DNA of 64,000 nucleotides, taken from Peptostreptococcus anaerobius VPI 4330 = DSM 2949. GTDB taxonomy: Bacteria; Bacillota; Clostridia; Peptostreptococcales; Peptostreptococcaceae. The notes beneath the pieces were generated by a model. The model saw only the letters and a program-made list of their open reading frames with translations, did no database searches and was not told the DNA's origin. The position numbers and the translations under genes were made by a program. The stretch spans positions 1-64,000 of the forward strand of contig NZ_KB906611.1 in assembly GCF_000381525.1 (NCBI RefSeq), in the 5' to 3' direction. Positions 9,161-18,357 of this stretch are shown piece after piece. Positions within the stretch are counted from its first letter, which is position 1; each line of letters starts with the position of its first letter.

Positions 9161-9192
9161 AAGGAGTGCAGCCAATATCTCCGTCACTCCTT
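9161..9192 (-). terminator. Terminator between ecfT and aroB, possible aro promoter overlap
   Basis: Arms AAGGAGTG (9161-9168) and CACTCCTT (9185-9192) make an 8-bp stem. Read leftward it is followed by ATTTTAAAAT, so it can end the ecf transcript. In the same direction TTGGCT in the loop and TACAAA 18 bases on resemble a weak promoter that would serve aroB with a very short leader; this last point is uncertain. Confidence 0.6.
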
Positions 9193-9203
9193 ATCTTTGT
9201 ATT

Positions 9204-10013
9204 TTATATAAGTTCTATCCACCTACTAGCAATTGTAAAGGCCACAAAGGCAAACATTATAAAATTCGCTATGTAGTCTTGCCTAGTAAGTATGGACTGC
9301 TTCATCTTAGTCCTATTTTCTCCTCCCCTGTAGCACCTAGCCTCCATGGCCATAGCGAGTTCATCAGCCCTCCTAAAGGCACTGACAAATAGGGGTATTA
9401 GTAGTGGTACCATATTCTTGGCACGGTTGATGATATTGCTAGATTCAAAGTCTGCCCCCCTAGACATCTGGGCCTTCATTATCTTGTCGGTCTCGTCTAG
9501 AAGTGTAGGTATAAACCTAAGGGCTATAGTCATCATCATAGCCAGTTCATGGGCTGGAAAACCAATCTTTTTAAGTGGTCCACAGGCGTTTTCTATACCA
9601 TCAGTCAGCTCTATTGGAGATGTCGTAAGTGTTAAAAGAGACGTAGCGACAACCAACAATGTCAACCTAATGGCCATAAATATAGCTGTATGTAGACCCT
9701 TATCACTTACCTTCAAAAATCCAAACTGCCAAAGTATATGGTCTCCTTGAACAAAGAAGATATTTATTACAAATGTGAACAGGATAATCCACCTAAGCGG
9801 CTTTAATCCCTTCATAATATATGAAACTGGTATTGTTGATAGCTTGGTAATAAACAGCAAGAATAAGAACAATACTGAATATGGCCAAAACTGGTTTATA
9901 GTAAATATCGCCACCATCAAAAGTAGGGTAGCCAGTAATTTTGTCCTAGCGTCTAGCCTGTGTATAACAGACTTGGAAGGGTAGAACTGGCCTATAGTAA
10001 TATCTTTAAGCAT
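9204..10013 (-). CDS. ecfT: ECF transporter transmembrane subunit EcfT
   Basis: The 269-residue protein starts with FYPSKSVIHRLDARTKLL, typical of EcfT, and has five or six hydrophobic segments. The two Ala-Arg-Gly-type coupling motifs that contact the ATPases appear as QMSRGADF and MEARCYRGG. EcfT is the membrane scaffold that couples EcfA1/A2 to interchangeable S-components for vitamins or metal ions. The start overlaps the ecfA2 end by 8 bases. No S-component gene lies beside it, so it is probably the shared group II module. Confidence 0.95.
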   Translation of the reverse strand: MLKDITIGQFYPSKSVIHRLDARTKLLATLLLMVAIFTINQFWPYSVLFLFLLFITKLSTIPVSYIMKGLKPLRWIILFTFVINIFFVQGDHILWQFGFLKVSDKGLHTAIFMAIRLTLLVVATSLLTLTTSPIELTDGIENACGPLKKIGFPAHELAMMMTIALRFIPTLLDETDKIMKAQMSRGADFESSNIINRAKNMVPLLIPLFVSAFRRADELAMAMEARCYRGGENRTKMKQSILTRQDYIANFIMFAFVAFTIASRWIELI

Positions 10014-10875
10014 TATTTCTATCCTCCTTGATACATCTTAATATTTCTTTTTCTATCTCATCTACAGTTATGACATCATCACTAATTTCAAAGCCATTTT
10101 CTCTAAGCTTCTTAGCCAACTGAAGTACTTGTGGAACATCTAGACCCATAGACTTTAGCTGGTCTGCATGGTCCCTAAATATCTCTCTTGGACTTCCCAT
10201 AAGCTCTAGCCTACCCCTGTTCATAACCATAAGGGTATTGACTAGTTTGGCCATATCATCCATGCTATGAGAAGATAGGATTACCGTCATATCGTTGTTT
10301 TCATATAGGTCCTTGATCAGCTTAAATATCTCATCCCTTCCACCAGGATCAAGTCCAGCAGTAGGTTCATCCAGTATCAAGACATCGGGCTTCATAGCTA
10401 TCACTCCTGCTATAGCAACCCTTCTCTTTTGCCCACCTGATAACTCGAATGGAGACTTTTGAGCATAGTCATCATAGGAAAGACCTACATCTTCCATGGC
10501 CTTTTTAACCCTTTGGCTTATCTCTGCCTCATCAAGACCTAGATTGGTAGGACCAAAGGCTATATCCTTTTCAACAGTTTCCTCAAATAGCTGGTATTCA
10601 GCATACTGAAATACTATACCAACTCTCTTTCTTATATCTGTCAAGTTCTGATTTTTCTTGGTAATCTCGTAGTCATTGATAAATATTGACCCTGAGCTAG
10701 GCTTCATAAGTCCATTTAAGTGTAAAATCAAGGTAGACTTACCTGATCCCGTATGGCCTATAAGACCTACAAAGTCCTTGTCCTTGATCTCAAAAGAAAC
10801 ATTGTCAAGGGCCTTGTGGGCAAATGGCATACCCTCATCGTATATATATGTTAAGTTTTCTATTTTAATCGACAT
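10006..10875 (-). CDS. ecfA2: ECF transporter ATPase EcfA2
   Basis: The 289-residue ABC ATPase has Walker [10 protein letters not shown], a Q-loop at [10 protein letters not shown], the signature ELSGGQKRR and Walker [13 protein letters not shown]. The order and the QYAEYQLF segment identify the A2 (CbiO2-like) subunit. It pairs with EcfA1 to power ECF uptake at the cytoplasmic face. It overlaps ecfA1 by 16 bases and ecfT by 8 bases, indicating one coupled operon. Confidence 0.95.
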   Translation of the reverse strand: MSIKIENLTYIYDEGMPFAHKALDNVSFEIKDKDFVGLIGHTGSGKSTLILHLNGLMKPSSGSIFINDYEITKKNQNLTDIRKRVGIVFQYAEYQLFEETVEKDIAFGPTNLGLDEAEISQRVKKAMEDVGLSYDDYAQKSPFELSGGQKRRVAIAGVIAMKPDVLILDEPTAGLDPGGRDEIFKLIKDLYENNDMTVILSSHSMDDMAKLVNTLMVMNRGRLELMGSPREIFRDHADQLKSMGLDVPQVLQLAKKLRENGFEISDDVITVDEIEKEILRCIKEDRNNA

Positions 10876-11699
10876 AGTTCACCCACCATTTCATCAACAG
10901 TTAGAACGTCAGATTTAATATCTATACCCTGGCCAACCAACCTCTTGGCTAGGTCAGTCATATAAGGTACATCAAGCCCTATGCTTTTTAACTCATCAAC
11001 ATGAGAAAACACCTCTTTTGGACTTCCCTCTAGTATCTTTCTTCCCTTCTCCATTACTATCACCCTATCAGCCTCAACAGCCTCCTCCATAAAGTGAGTG
11101 ATATGTAATACTGTTATATTGTATTCTTTATTTAACTTTTTAATTGTAGACATGACTTCTTTTCTACCTGATGGGTCAAGCATGGCTGTTGCCTCATCAA
11201 ATATTATACACTCAGGTCTCATAGCGATTATACCCGCTATAGCTACCCTCTGCTTTTGTCCACCTGATAATAGGTGGGGCTGTCTTTCCCTGTATTCGTA
11301 CATATCTACACTCTTTAATGCTTCATCTACTCTTTTTCTTATCTCACTTGATTCAATTCCTAGGTTCTCACATCCAAATGCAACGTCTTCTTCAACAATA
11401 GTAGCAACTATCTGGTTGTCTGGATTCTGAAATACCATTCCAGCTGTCTGTCTTATATCCCATAATCTATCATCATCCCTAGTATTCATGCCACCTACCA
11501 AAACATCCCCCTTAGTCGGAACTAAAATAGCATTTAGATTTTTTGATAGAGTTGACTTTCCAGAACCGTTATGCCCTATTATGGCAACAAATTCACCCTT
11601 GGTAATATCTAGGTTAAAATCGTCGATCGCACGATGGATATCCTCATCACTGGTATATTCGAATGTTAAGTTCTTTACTTCGACTATTTTATCGGTCAT
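10860..11699 (-). CDS. ecfA1: ECF transporter ATPase EcfA1
   Basis: The 279-residue ABC ATPase carries Walker [11 protein letters not shown]-loop [10 protein letters not shown], signature LLSGGQKQR and Walker [17 protein letters not shown] in place of DEPT is common in EcfA1. It is the first gene of the ecfA1-ecfA2-ecfT operon. The ATG at 11699 (MTDKIVEV) is chosen because GGAGG stands 7 bases upstream; the frame opens 20 codons earlier in sequence that looks like leader. In related clostridia this operon directly follows rplQ; here three other genes intervene. Confidence 0.95.
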   Translation of the reverse strand: MTDKIVEVKNLTFEYTSDEDIHRAIDDFNLDITKGEFVAIIGHNGSGKSTLSKNLNAILVPTKGDVLVGGMNTRDDDRLWDIRQTAGMVFQNPDNQIVATIVEEDVAFGCENLGIESSEIRKRVDEALKSVDMYEYRERQPHLLSGGQKQRVAIAGIIAMRPECIIFDEATAMLDPSGRKEVMSTIKKLNKEYNITVLHITHFMEEAVEADRVIVMEKGRKILEGSPKEVFSHVDELKSIGLDVPYMTDLAKRLVGQGIDIKSDVLTVDEMVGELCRLK

Positions 11700-11812
11700 C
11701 CATTTCCTCCGTATTAATTGTTTAATATATTGTATAAGTCCTATTATACCCATAGACAATATTTATAAGTAGTCTCTTGTATTCTAGGATTATTTTTTAT
11801 AATCTACTCTTC

Positions 11813-11818
11813 ATTATA
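11813..11818 (-). promoter_or_regulatory. Extended -10 promoter for ecf operon
   Basis: Read leftward, TGG immediately precedes TATAAT, giving the extended -10 form TGnTATAAT about 115 bases before ecfA1. The -35 region is weak. A second TATAAT occurs at 11743-11748. Consensus match only. Confidence 0.4.
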
Positions 11819-11907
11819 CCATATCTAGACCCTTTATTGACTAAATATTCCTTTATATGAGCCTTTAAAATCTATATTATTCCTAAAAATAATCTCAAAA
11901 TAATTAA

Positions 11908-11942
11908 GAGAGACCACTAGGCATACACCTAAGCGGTCTCTC
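11908..11942 (-). terminator. Terminator after hydroxyacid dehydrogenase gene
   Basis: Arms GAGAGACC (11908-11915) and GGTCTCTC (11935-11942) enclose a second stem TAGG/CCTA. Leftward of it the transcript reads TTAATTATTTT. It lies 84 bases after the gene's stop. The rest of the spacer 11700-12025 holds the ecf promoter and no gene. Confidence 0.7.
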
Positions 11943-12025
11943 TCAAAACTTACATCATAGTTTGTCTTTCCGTTTATCTTTGGATACTTGTATATCGAGT
12001 CCATTATTGAAAACTCCCTGATCTC

Positions 12026-12964
12026 CTAGTATCCTCTGTTTATATCCTTGACCCAAGTCTTTGGTCTACCAGTCTCTATAAATGATTTTAAGTTTTCGTA
12101 TACTATGTCTCCCAACCTCTCTATATTATTTTCAGACACCCAGCTATTGTGGGGGCTAACTATAATATTATCTAAATCCCAAAGAGGGCTGTCTGCTGGT
12201 AGTGGCTCACAATCTGCAACGTCTATTACAATCCCCCTAAACTTAGGTCCATACTTGACCAAGTCCTGGTGGTTGACTAGGTTACCCCTGCCTATATTAA
12301 GGAAAGTAGTCCCTTCCTTCATCAGCTCAAATTTTGAACCATCTATTAGGCCACTCGTCTTTTCTGTAGCTGGCATCAGGCCTACAATTACATCACACTC
12401 TTTGAAAAACTCATCAGATTCTCCAAGGGAAAAAGTCCTATCAAAGCCCTCAACAGACCTACCGTTTGTATTGACTCCCCATATCTCGACATCAAAGGCC
12501 CTGAGTCTCTTGGCTGTTTGGTAGGAAATATTTCCTGTCCCCAAAAATCCTACTCTTTTTCCAGCTAGTTCTATCCAGTTAGAATCCATCTTCCATAATC
12601 TCTTGTCCTGCTTGTCAAACATAGTCCTAGTATTCTTAAAGACCTCTAGTATATACATAATTATTGATTCAGCCATGGGTACTGAGTATCCTGTAGTATT
12701 ACAAGAAAGATAGCATCCCCTATCCACTACAAAATCCTTGGGTACCTGGTCTATCCCCCTACTAGTAGTGTGAATATATTTTAAGTTTGTCCACCTGTCC
12801 ATATCTACCTTGGAAAATCCCTGGTAGGTAAACCAAACATCTGCATCATAATAATCATCTCTAGACTTTAAATCCTTTTCAAGTATCAACTCCACATCAT
12901 AACCCAAGTCTCTTATCATATCAATCTTTTTTTGACCTAAATCCCTATTTAATATAACTTTCAT
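12026..12964 (-). CDS. D-2-hydroxyacid dehydrogenase family protein
   Basis: The 312-residue protein has the NAD-binding loop GKRVGFLGTGNIS and the catalytic triad of the D-isomer-specific family: Arg in NIGRGN, Glu in VADCEPLP and His in SPHNSW. It should reduce a 2-keto acid to the D-hydroxy acid, or act on a related phosphoglycerate-type substrate; the exact substrate is not clear. ATG at 12964 (MKVILNR) follows GGAGG by 6 bases. It is divergent from the DUF1275 gene and not part of an evident operon. Confidence 0.87.
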   Translation of the reverse strand: MKVILNRDLGQKKIDMIRDLGYDVELILEKDLKSRDDYYDADVWFTYQGFSKVDMDRWTNLKYIHTTSRGIDQVPKDFVVDRGCYLSCNTTGYSVPMAESIIMYILEVFKNTRTMFDKQDKRLWKMDSNWIELAGKRVGFLGTGNISYQTAKRLRAFDVEIWGVNTNGRSVEGFDRTFSLGESDEFFKECDVIVGLMPATEKTSGLIDGSKFELMKEGTTFLNIGRGNLVNHQDLVKYGPKFRGIVIDVADCEPLPADSPLWDLDNIIVSPHNSWVSENNIERLGDIVYENLKSFIETGRPKTWVKDINRGY

Positions 12965-13047
12965 AGCAACCTCCAAATGCAATATATTTACATATTAAAA
13001 TATCACTACCCTTATTTTACCAAAAATAGAATAATTTGCCTATTGGA

Positions 13048-13076
13048 TTAACTATGACATATATTTGTGGTAAAAT
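13048..13076 (+). promoter_or_regulatory. Promoter for DUF1275 gene
   Basis: TTAACT (13048-13053), a 17-base spacer and TAAAAT (13071-13076) preceded by TGG form an extended -10 promoter 28 bases before the ATG. Consensus match only. Confidence 0.45.
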
Positions 13077-13103
13077 TATATACAGAAGAATAGGGGTGAA
13101 ATT

Positions 13104-13766
13104 ATGACTGACAAAAGACAGATGTCTGAATCCGTCCGTGTGGGTATGTTTCTGACCCTTGCTGGAGGCTTTATGGATGCCTACTCCTATATCTGTAGGG
13201 GAAAGGTCTTTGCCAATGCTCAGACCGGCAATATAGTCCTCCTGGGTCAAAATCTTGCTGAAGGAAACATCCACAGGGCACTTAACTATATACTTCCAAT
13301 ATTTACATTCGCACTTGGCGTATATCTGTGTCAGAGGATTCAAATAAAGTACAAATACACAAAGAAAATACACTGGAGACAAATAATACTAGCTATTGAA
13401 ATACTCTTTATTATAGCTATAGGGTTTTTGTCCAAAAACTATGATAGTCCTGCAAATATGCTAATATCATTTGTATGTGGTATGCAGGTTATAGCCTTCA
13501 ACAAATTTCATGGTAATTCCTATGCTACTACTATGTGTACTGGCAACCTAAGAAGTGCTACAACCCTCCTATGCAAGTATCACACAAGTGGAGACAGTGA
13601 TCTCTTGATAAGAAGTCGTTACTATTTTTTAATCATATTGGTATTTTCACTTGGCGCAGGATTTGGAGCACTTATCTCAAGACATATGGGACTTCACTCT
13701 ATATGGCTAGTGGCTCTACTCCTAAGTGTTGGACTTGTCATGATGTTTAAGGAAAATATAGGTTAA
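13104..13766 (+). CDS. DUF1275 (YoaK-type) membrane protein
   Basis: The 220-residue protein has six hydrophobic segments and the DUF1275 signature AGGFMDAYSYICRGKVFANA followed by QTGNIVLLG. A second conserved part, FHGNSYATTMCTGNLRS, lies in the middle. The family is found in many bacteria as small inner-membrane proteins of unknown function, sometimes proposed as transporters. GGGGTG precedes the ATG. It is a single-gene unit on the plus strand inside a region otherwise read leftward. Confidence 0.9.
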   Translation: MTDKRQMSESVRVGMFLTLAGGFMDAYSYICRGKVFANAQTGNIVLLGQNLAEGNIHRALNYILPIFTFALGVYLCQRIQIKYKYTKKIHWRQIILAIEILFIIAIGFLSKNYDSPANMLISFVCGMQVIAFNKFHGNSYATTMCTGNLRSATTLLCKYHTSGDSDLLIRSRYYFLIILVFSLGAGFGALISRHMGLHSIWLVALLLSVGLVMMFKENIG

Positions 13767-13835
13767 ATAGGTACTTGCATATTCTGTACAGTATTCTATG
13801 CAGTAAATTTCTAAAAAATTTCTATAAAGAAAAAG

Positions 13836-13867
13836 ATGGAGCAAACAGCTATAACTGATTGCTCCAT
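13836..13867 (-). terminator. Terminator of the Ser/Pro-repeat protein gene
   Basis: Perfect 9-bp arms ATGGAGCAA (13836-13844) and TTGCTCCAT (13859-13867). Read leftward it is followed by CTTTTTCTTT, so it mainly ends the minus-strand gene. It may also stop the DUF1275 transcript from the other side. Confidence 0.75.
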
Positions 13868-13929
13868 TCTTAATGAGATTATATGTTTTATGTATTAATA
13901 ACCTATTAGCTAAGATCTTTTAAATAAAC

Positions 13930-14238
13930 CTATTCAACAGGGCTTGGTGTTTCTGGATCAACTATTTCAGCAGTTGGTGATGCTGGACTAACTGGAGAAG
14001 CAACTGGCTTTGATGATGCTGCAGGTGATACAGGAGACTGTACTACATCTCTTGATGCTGCAGGTGATACTGGTGATTCACCAGGTGAGTTTGGCACTAC
14101 AGGATTAGTAGATTCAGCTGGCATAACGATAGCATTATTGGTCGCTACGTATGCCTGCGACACTGGTAAAACATTCGCCGCACATATACCCATAACCATA
14201 AAACCAACAATAACTAAGACCATCTTACTCTTCATCAT
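13930..14238 (-). CDS. Small secreted Ser/Pro/Ala-repeat protein
   Basis: The 102-residue protein has a signal peptide (about 1-29, with hydrophobic core VLVIVGFMVMGICA). The mature part is low-complexity: SPVSPAAS at 55-62 and 68-75, and SPVSPASP at 81-88, repeating every 13 residues. There is no cysteine after the signal, no LPXTG and no transmembrane end, so it should be released or held weakly at the wall. AGGAGG lies close to the double ATG. I do not recognise a family. The repeat may be a spacer or a surface-exposed variable segment. Confidence 0.7.
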   Translation of the reverse strand: MMKSKMVLVIVGFMVMGICAANVLPVSQAYVATNNAIVMPAESTNPVVPNSPGESPVSPAASRDVVQSPVSPAASSKPVASPVSPASPTAEIVDPETPSPVE

Positions 14239-14395
14239 AATACCTCCTCAATGTTTTTTAATAAGCAATAACTTTCAAATATTTAAAAGTATAATTCCTT
14301 TGCTCACATAGATTATACAACGAATAATATAAAATATCTAGGGGTTTTTACTAAATATTTTTTTATTTTTTAAATGTGAAATTACTCTTGCATAA

Positions 14396-14441
14396 AGTGG
14401 TCTTAGCCCTTGTTTTTCAGTGGTTTCAGCCCTGTTTATTG
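14396..14441. repeat. Two imperfect 23-bp tandem repeats
   Basis: AGTGGTCTTAGCCCTTG at 14396 and AGTGGTTTCAGCCCTG at 14419 begin two adjacent 23-bp units. They lie in the 397-base spacer between the repeat-protein gene and the rplQ terminator. The rest of that spacer is AT-rich and shows no gene. Confidence 0.5.
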
Positions 14442-14580
14442 AATCTATTTATTCATTCGTTAAAGTTTATTTTATAGCCAATATAATCACGATTACTTTA
14501 AAATATTCAATTTATAAAACTATAGCTTTTTATAGATATTTTCTATATATTGCCATATCACCTATATATAGAAATAAAAA

Positions 14581-14613
14581 ACCGTAGCTCCCCTATATGT
14601 AGGTTGCTACGGT
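14581..14613 (-). terminator. Terminator of the S10-spc-alpha cluster
   Basis: Perfect 8-bp arms ACCGTAGC (14581-14588) and GCTACGGT (14606-14613). Read leftward they are followed by TTTTTTATTTC. It lies 22 bases beyond the rplQ stop and ends the long ribosomal transcript. Confidence 0.9.
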
Positions 14614-14635
14614 AATTTTATCTATTGAATATATA

Positions 14636-14977
14636 TTATACTAATTCGATGAATGCCATTTCAGCACAGTCGCCTCTTCTTGGTCCCATCTTTATTATTC
14701 TAGTATATCCACCATTTCTTTCAGCATACTTTGGTGCTATGTTTTCAAATAGGTCAGTCACTACTGTTTCATCAAGGATGTAAGCAAGTGCCTGTCTTCT
14801 AGCGTGAAGATCTCCTCTCTTTGCAAGAGTTATCATCTTTTCAGCCATTCTTCTAGTTTCTTTAGCTCTAGTAACTGTAGTTTCTATTCTACCTTCTCTT
14901 AGTAAAGATGTTACAAGGTTTCTTAACATTAAGTTTCTATGAGCTGTTTCACGTCCTAATTTACGGTAAATTGCCAT
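14636..14977 (-). CDS. rplQ: Ribosomal protein bL17
   Basis: The 113-residue protein begins [20 protein letters not shown] and ends with [20 protein letters not shown], both diagnostic of bL17. It is a large-subunit protein near the exit tunnel. It is the last gene of the cluster, 22 bases after rpoA. In related genomes ecfA1 follows directly, but here it is displaced by three genes. Confidence 0.98.
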   Translation of the reverse strand: MAIYRKLGRETAHRNLMLRNLVTSLLREGRIETTVTRAKETRRMAEKMITLAKRGDLHARRQALAYILDETVVTDLFENIAPKYAERNGGYTRIIKMGPRRGDCAEMAFIELV

Positions 14978-14999
14978 CTATTTCCCTCCTTTACAAGAA

Positions 15000-15947
15000 T
15001 TATTCTTCGCTAGGCTTTAATCTTAGTTCAAGTTCTTCAAGCTTGTGTATTACTTCTTCAAGAGACTTCTTACCAAGGTTTCTAACCTTCATCATATCGT
15101 CTTCAGACTTGTTAGATAGCTCTTCAACTGTGTTGATACCAGCTCTCTTTAGACAGTTATATGATCTAACAGACAAGTCTAATTCTTCTATTGTCATTTC
15201 AAGGACTTTTTCTTTCTTGTCCTCTTCTTTTTCTACCATTATTTCTACATTGCCTACGTGCTCAGTTAGGTCAATGAATAACTTCAAGTGTTCATCTAAT
15301 ACTTTAGCAGCTAAAGATATACCTTCCTGAGGATTGATACTTCCATTTGTTAAAACTTCAAGTGTTAGTTTATCAAAGTCTGATCTTTGACCAACTCTAG
15401 TATTTTCAACATGATAGCTTACCTTTTCAACTGGAGTATAGATTGAATCAACAGGTAATACTCCTATTGGCATACTTTCCTTTTTATTTTCTTCAGCTGA
15501 AATATATCCTCTTCCTTTATTTACATAGATTTCCATGTTTAGCTTTGCACCTTCGTCAAGTGTTGCTATGTGTAAGTCTTTGCTCACTATGTTTACTTCA
15601 GGAGGACATATTATGTCTGATCCCTTGACTTCACAAGGACCAATCGCCTGAATTCTTAATACTTTAGGTTCTTCATCGTCTATTGTAGCTGATAATTCTT
15701 TTAGAGAAAGTATTATTTCTGTTACATCTTCCTTAACACCAGGAACAGTTGAGAACTCATGAAGTACTCCATCTATTCTTATAGCGTATACTGCTACACC
15801 TGGTAGAGAAGAAAGGAGGATTCTTCTAAGTGCATTACCTACTGTAATACCGAAACCTCTCTCTAAAGGTTCAACAACAAATTTTCCAAATCTATAATCT
15901 TCGCTTAATTCGACAATATCAACTTTTGGCTTTTCTATTTCTATCAT
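15000..15947 (-). CDS. rpoA: RNA polymerase alpha subunit
   Basis: The 315-residue alpha subunit has the N-terminal assembly domain ([20 protein letters not shown]) and a C-terminal domain ([20 protein letters not shown], then [10 protein letters not shown]) that contacts UP elements and regulators. A charged linker rich in KEEDKKEK joins them. It starts only 54 bases after rpsK, with no rpsD between them, unlike most clostridia. Confidence 0.98.
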   Translation of the reverse strand: MIEIEKPKVDIVELSEDYRFGKFVVEPLERGFGITVGNALRRILLSSLPGVAVYAIRIDGVLHEFSTVPGVKEDVTEIILSLKELSATIDDEEPKVLRIQAIGPCEVKGSDIICPPEVNIVSKDLHIATLDEGAKLNMEIYVNKGRGYISAEENKKESMPIGVLPVDSIYTPVEKVSYHVENTRVGQRSDFDKLTLEVLTNGSINPQEGISLAAKVLDEHLKLFIDLTEHVGNVEIMVEKEEDKKEKVLEMTIEELDLSVRSYNCLKRAGINTVEELSNKSEDDMMKVRNLGKKSLEEVIHKLEELELRLKPSEE

Positions 15948-16001
15948 GGATAAACCCTCCTATACATATATTGGTCCACTGAGGGTGAAATACCTCAAAC
16001 A

Positions 16002-16403
16002 CTACACTCTTCTTCTCTTTGGTGGTCTACAACCATTGTGTGGTATTGGAGTGACATCCTTTATCATTGTAACTTCAAGACCAGTAGCCTGAAGAGCTCT
16101 TATTGCAGCTTCTCTTCCTGAACCAGGTCCCTTTACAAATACTTCAACAGTCTTTAGACCGTGTTCCATTGCTGCCTTAGCTGCTGTTTCAGCTGCCATC
16201 TGTGAAGCAAATGGAGTAGCCTTTCTTGATCCCTTAAATCCTAACTGTCCTGAAGATGCCCAAGATATTGCATTACCATGTACATCTGTCAATGTTACTA
16301 TTGTATTGTTAAAAGTAGACTGTATATGTGCATGTCCACGTTCTATATTCTTACGTTCTCTTCTTCTAACACGCTGAACGACTTTCTTATTGCCTTTTGC
16401 CAT
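16002..16403 (-). CDS. rpsK: Ribosomal protein uS11
   Basis: The 133-residue protein has the uS11 core [18 protein letters not shown] and the C-terminal [20 protein letters not shown]. It binds 16S rRNA in the platform and helps form the mRNA exit region. It sits 31 bases after rpsM in the usual alpha-operon order. Confidence 0.98.
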   Translation of the reverse strand: MAKGNKKVVQRVRRRERKNIERGHAHIQSTFNNTIVTLTDVHGNAISWASSGQLGFKGSRKATPFASQMAAETAAKAAMEHGLKTVEVFVKGPGSGREAAIRALQATGLEVTMIKDVTPIPHNGCRPPKRRRV

Positions 16404-16434
16404 AATATTTCCCTCCTTTTACTGTAATCTATAT

Positions 16435-16806
16435 TTACTTCTTCTTCTTACGAGATACAGTCTTTCTAGGACCTTTTCTTGTTCTTGCGTTTGTCTTAGT
16501 TTTCTGACCTCTTAGAGGTAAGCCCTTAGCATGTCTCATACCTCTGTAGCACTTTATATCTCTTAGTCTCTTTATGTTTAGTGATATTTCTCTTCTTAAA
16601 TCACCTTCAACTAGATAATCTTCATCTATTATCTTTCTAAGTACGTTTACTTCATCATCAGAAAGATCTTTAATTCTAGCATCTTTGCTTATACCAGCCT
16701 TAGCTAATATTTCATTTGAAGTAGCTCTACCTATACCATATATATATGTTAAGCCTATTTCAGCTCTTTTTTCTCTAGGTAAGTCTACACCAGCTATTCT
16801 TGCCAT
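16435..16806 (-). CDS. rpsM: Ribosomal protein uS13
   Basis: The 123-residue protein begins [20 protein letters not shown] and has the helix-two-turn-helix [14 protein letters not shown] and [14 protein letters not shown] tail segment of uS13. It lies in the 30S head, contacting tRNA and the 50S subunit. The basic end [12 protein letters not shown] is usual for the family. Confidence 0.98.
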   Translation of the reverse strand: MARIAGVDLPREKRAEIGLTYIYGIGRATSNEILAKAGISKDARIKDLSDDEVNVLRKIIDEDYLVEGDLRREISLNIKRLRDIKCYRGMRHAKGLPLRGQKTKTNARTRKGPRKTVSRKKKK

Positions 16807-16860
16807 ATTCGCACCTCCTACGTTTACTTAGTATATCTAATATCTATATACCGTAACTGC

Positions 16861-16977
<117 letters not shown>

Positions 16978-17004
16978 TTATCCCTCCTCAGACTAATAAA
17001 TAGT

Positions 17005-17223
17005 CTACTTCTTACGCCAAGTTATTCTTCCTCTCGTAAGATCATAAGGGGAAAGCTCTATATTCACCTTATCGCCTTCGAGAATCCTTATGAAGTTCAT
17101 TCTTAGCTTTCCAGAAATATGGCACAATACTTCGTGACCATTTTCTAATTTAACTTTAAACATTGCATTAGGTAGAGTTTCTGAAACTGTACCTTCTAGT
17201 TCTATTACATCTTTTTTGGCCAT
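17005..17223 (-). CDS. infA: Translation initiation factor IF-1
   Basis: The 72-residue OB-fold protein begins [20 protein letters not shown] and ends [15 protein letters not shown], matching IF-1 in length and sequence. It occupies the A site during initiation. Its GGAGG lies about 12 bases from the ATG, longer than usual. Confidence 0.98.
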   Translation of the reverse strand: MAKKDVIELEGTVSETLPNAMFKVKLENGHEVLCHISGKLRMNFIRILEGDKVNIELSPYDLTRGRITWRKK

Positions 17224-17258
17224 TAATTAACCAAACCTCCATTTCACAAGTTAAGTAT

Positions 17259-17528
17259 CTACTTTAACTCATACAACTTTGCCCTTAAATAAGAATCTGT
17301 TATTTTATCGTTTTTAAGCAATGATTGCCTAACTTCCTCATCAATAAAGTTGCTTATATTCAAATGCTTTATCTTTTTTAGTTTTGGTTTGTCCAGCTTC
17401 CTGCTCTTACCGTTTACGATCAAGACGTATTTTTCATCCACAATCTTGGATATGAAAAATGCCTGTCCCTGGTCTCTTCCGCAAGAAGCTATGACTAACT
17501 GACCTACATTTAAATCACTTGATAGCAT
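17259..17528 (-). CDS. KOW-domain RNA-binding protein
   Basis: This 89-residue protein has a KOW/SH3-like fold: LNVGQLVIASCGRDQGQAFF, a VLIVNGKSRKLDKPK strand pair and a helical tail. It resembles the small L14e-like KOW proteins found beside infA in clostridia, usually between map and infA. It probably binds RNA or the ribosome; its precise role is not known. GGGAGGTG stands upstream of the ATG. A 15-codon frame with its own AGAGGAG site (17515-17562) overlaps its start out of frame. Confidence 0.8.
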   Translation of the reverse strand: MLSSDLNVGQLVIASCGRDQGQAFFISKIVDEKYVLIVNGKSRKLDKPKLKKIKHLNISNFIDEEVRQSLLKNDKITDSYLRAKLYELK

Positions 17529-17698
17529 AACACACCTCCCGTTCGGTTTGTGAAGCCATCATAATGCTCCTCTTTTTATTACCGTAAAAGTGATTACTTC
17601 CACGGTAAACCAATTGTCTTCAAACAGGGCCCGATTCAAATCCCACATCCTTTTGCAATTGGTGGTAAATACAAATCTTAAAGAGCCTTCGGTTTTAA
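17529..17698 (-). other. Structured spacer where map is usually found
   Basis: This 170-base gap interrupts an otherwise tightly packed operon. It holds two inverted repeats: TTACCGT/ACGGTAA at 17579-17608, and ACCAATTG (17609-17616) with CAATTGGT (17656-17663) enclosing a 39-base loop. The methionine aminopeptidase gene that normally occupies this place is absent and no remnant is readable. It could be a cis-acting RNA element or a deletion scar. Confidence 0.45.
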
Positions 17699-18340
17699 CT
17701 AAGCCAATGCAGCTTTAATATCTTCAAAAACCTTATTTATGTCCTGAGCACCATCTATATCAGCTATTATGCCCTTTTCAGTATAGTAGCTAACAAGTGG
17801 TTTTGTTTCAGATAAATAAACATTTATTCTATTAGAAACTGTTTCTTCGTTGTCATCCGGTCTCTGAGTAAGAGCGTTTGAACAAACATCACAAACACCT
17901 TCCTGCTTACTTGGATTGAATTTAACATGGAATGTAGCTCCACATGTCTTACAAATTCTTCTTCCACAAGCTCTCTCAACTAGTAGTTTAGGATCAACTT
18001 CAATGTTTACCACTTTATCTAAGCCTATGCCGTTTTCAGATAGATATTTGTCTAGGTATTCTGCCTGAAAAATATTTCTAGGGAAACCATCCAACATAAA
18101 TCCGTCCTTACAATCTTCTTCTGAAAGCCTTGATGCTACCAAACCGCATGTTAGCTCGTCTGGAACTAGCTGTCCATTGTTGATGTATTCCTGAGCCTTC
18201 TTACCAAGCTCTGTTCCTTCTTTAATGTTCTTTCTAAAAATATCTCCTGTTGATATGTGTGGTATCTTGTAGCTGTCTACTATGTTGGCAGCCTGTGTAC
18301 CCTTACCTGCACCAGGAGGTCCAAGTAAAATTATTCTCAT
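17699..18340 (-). CDS. adk: Adenylate kinase, zinc type
   Basis: The 213-residue enzyme has the P-loop GPPGAGKGT (7-15), the NMP-binding HISTGDIFR, DGFPR, and a LID domain with four cysteines (C130, C133, C150, C153) that hold structural zinc, as in Gram-positive enzymes. It balances AMP, ADP and ATP. The ATG at 18340 (MRIILLG) is chosen; a TTG 15 bases earlier is also in frame. It follows secY by 17 bases. Confidence 0.97.
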   Translation of the reverse strand: MRIILLGPPGAGKGTQAANIVDSYKIPHISTGDIFRKNIKEGTELGKKAQEYINNGQLVPDELTCGLVASRLSEEDCKDGFMLDGFPRNIFQAEYLDKYLSENGIGLDKVVNIEVDPKLLVERACGRRICKTCGATFHVKFNPSKQEGVCDVCSNALTQRPDDNEETVSNRINVYLSETKPLVSYYTEKGIIADIDGAQDINKVFEDIKAALA

Positions 18341-18357
18341 ATTTATCATCTCCAAAA

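Noticed and set aside
17620..17660. tRNA T-loop-like string (GGGATTTGAATCGGGCCC on the minus strand)
   Set aside because: No acceptor stem, anticodon arm or CCA end can be built around it.
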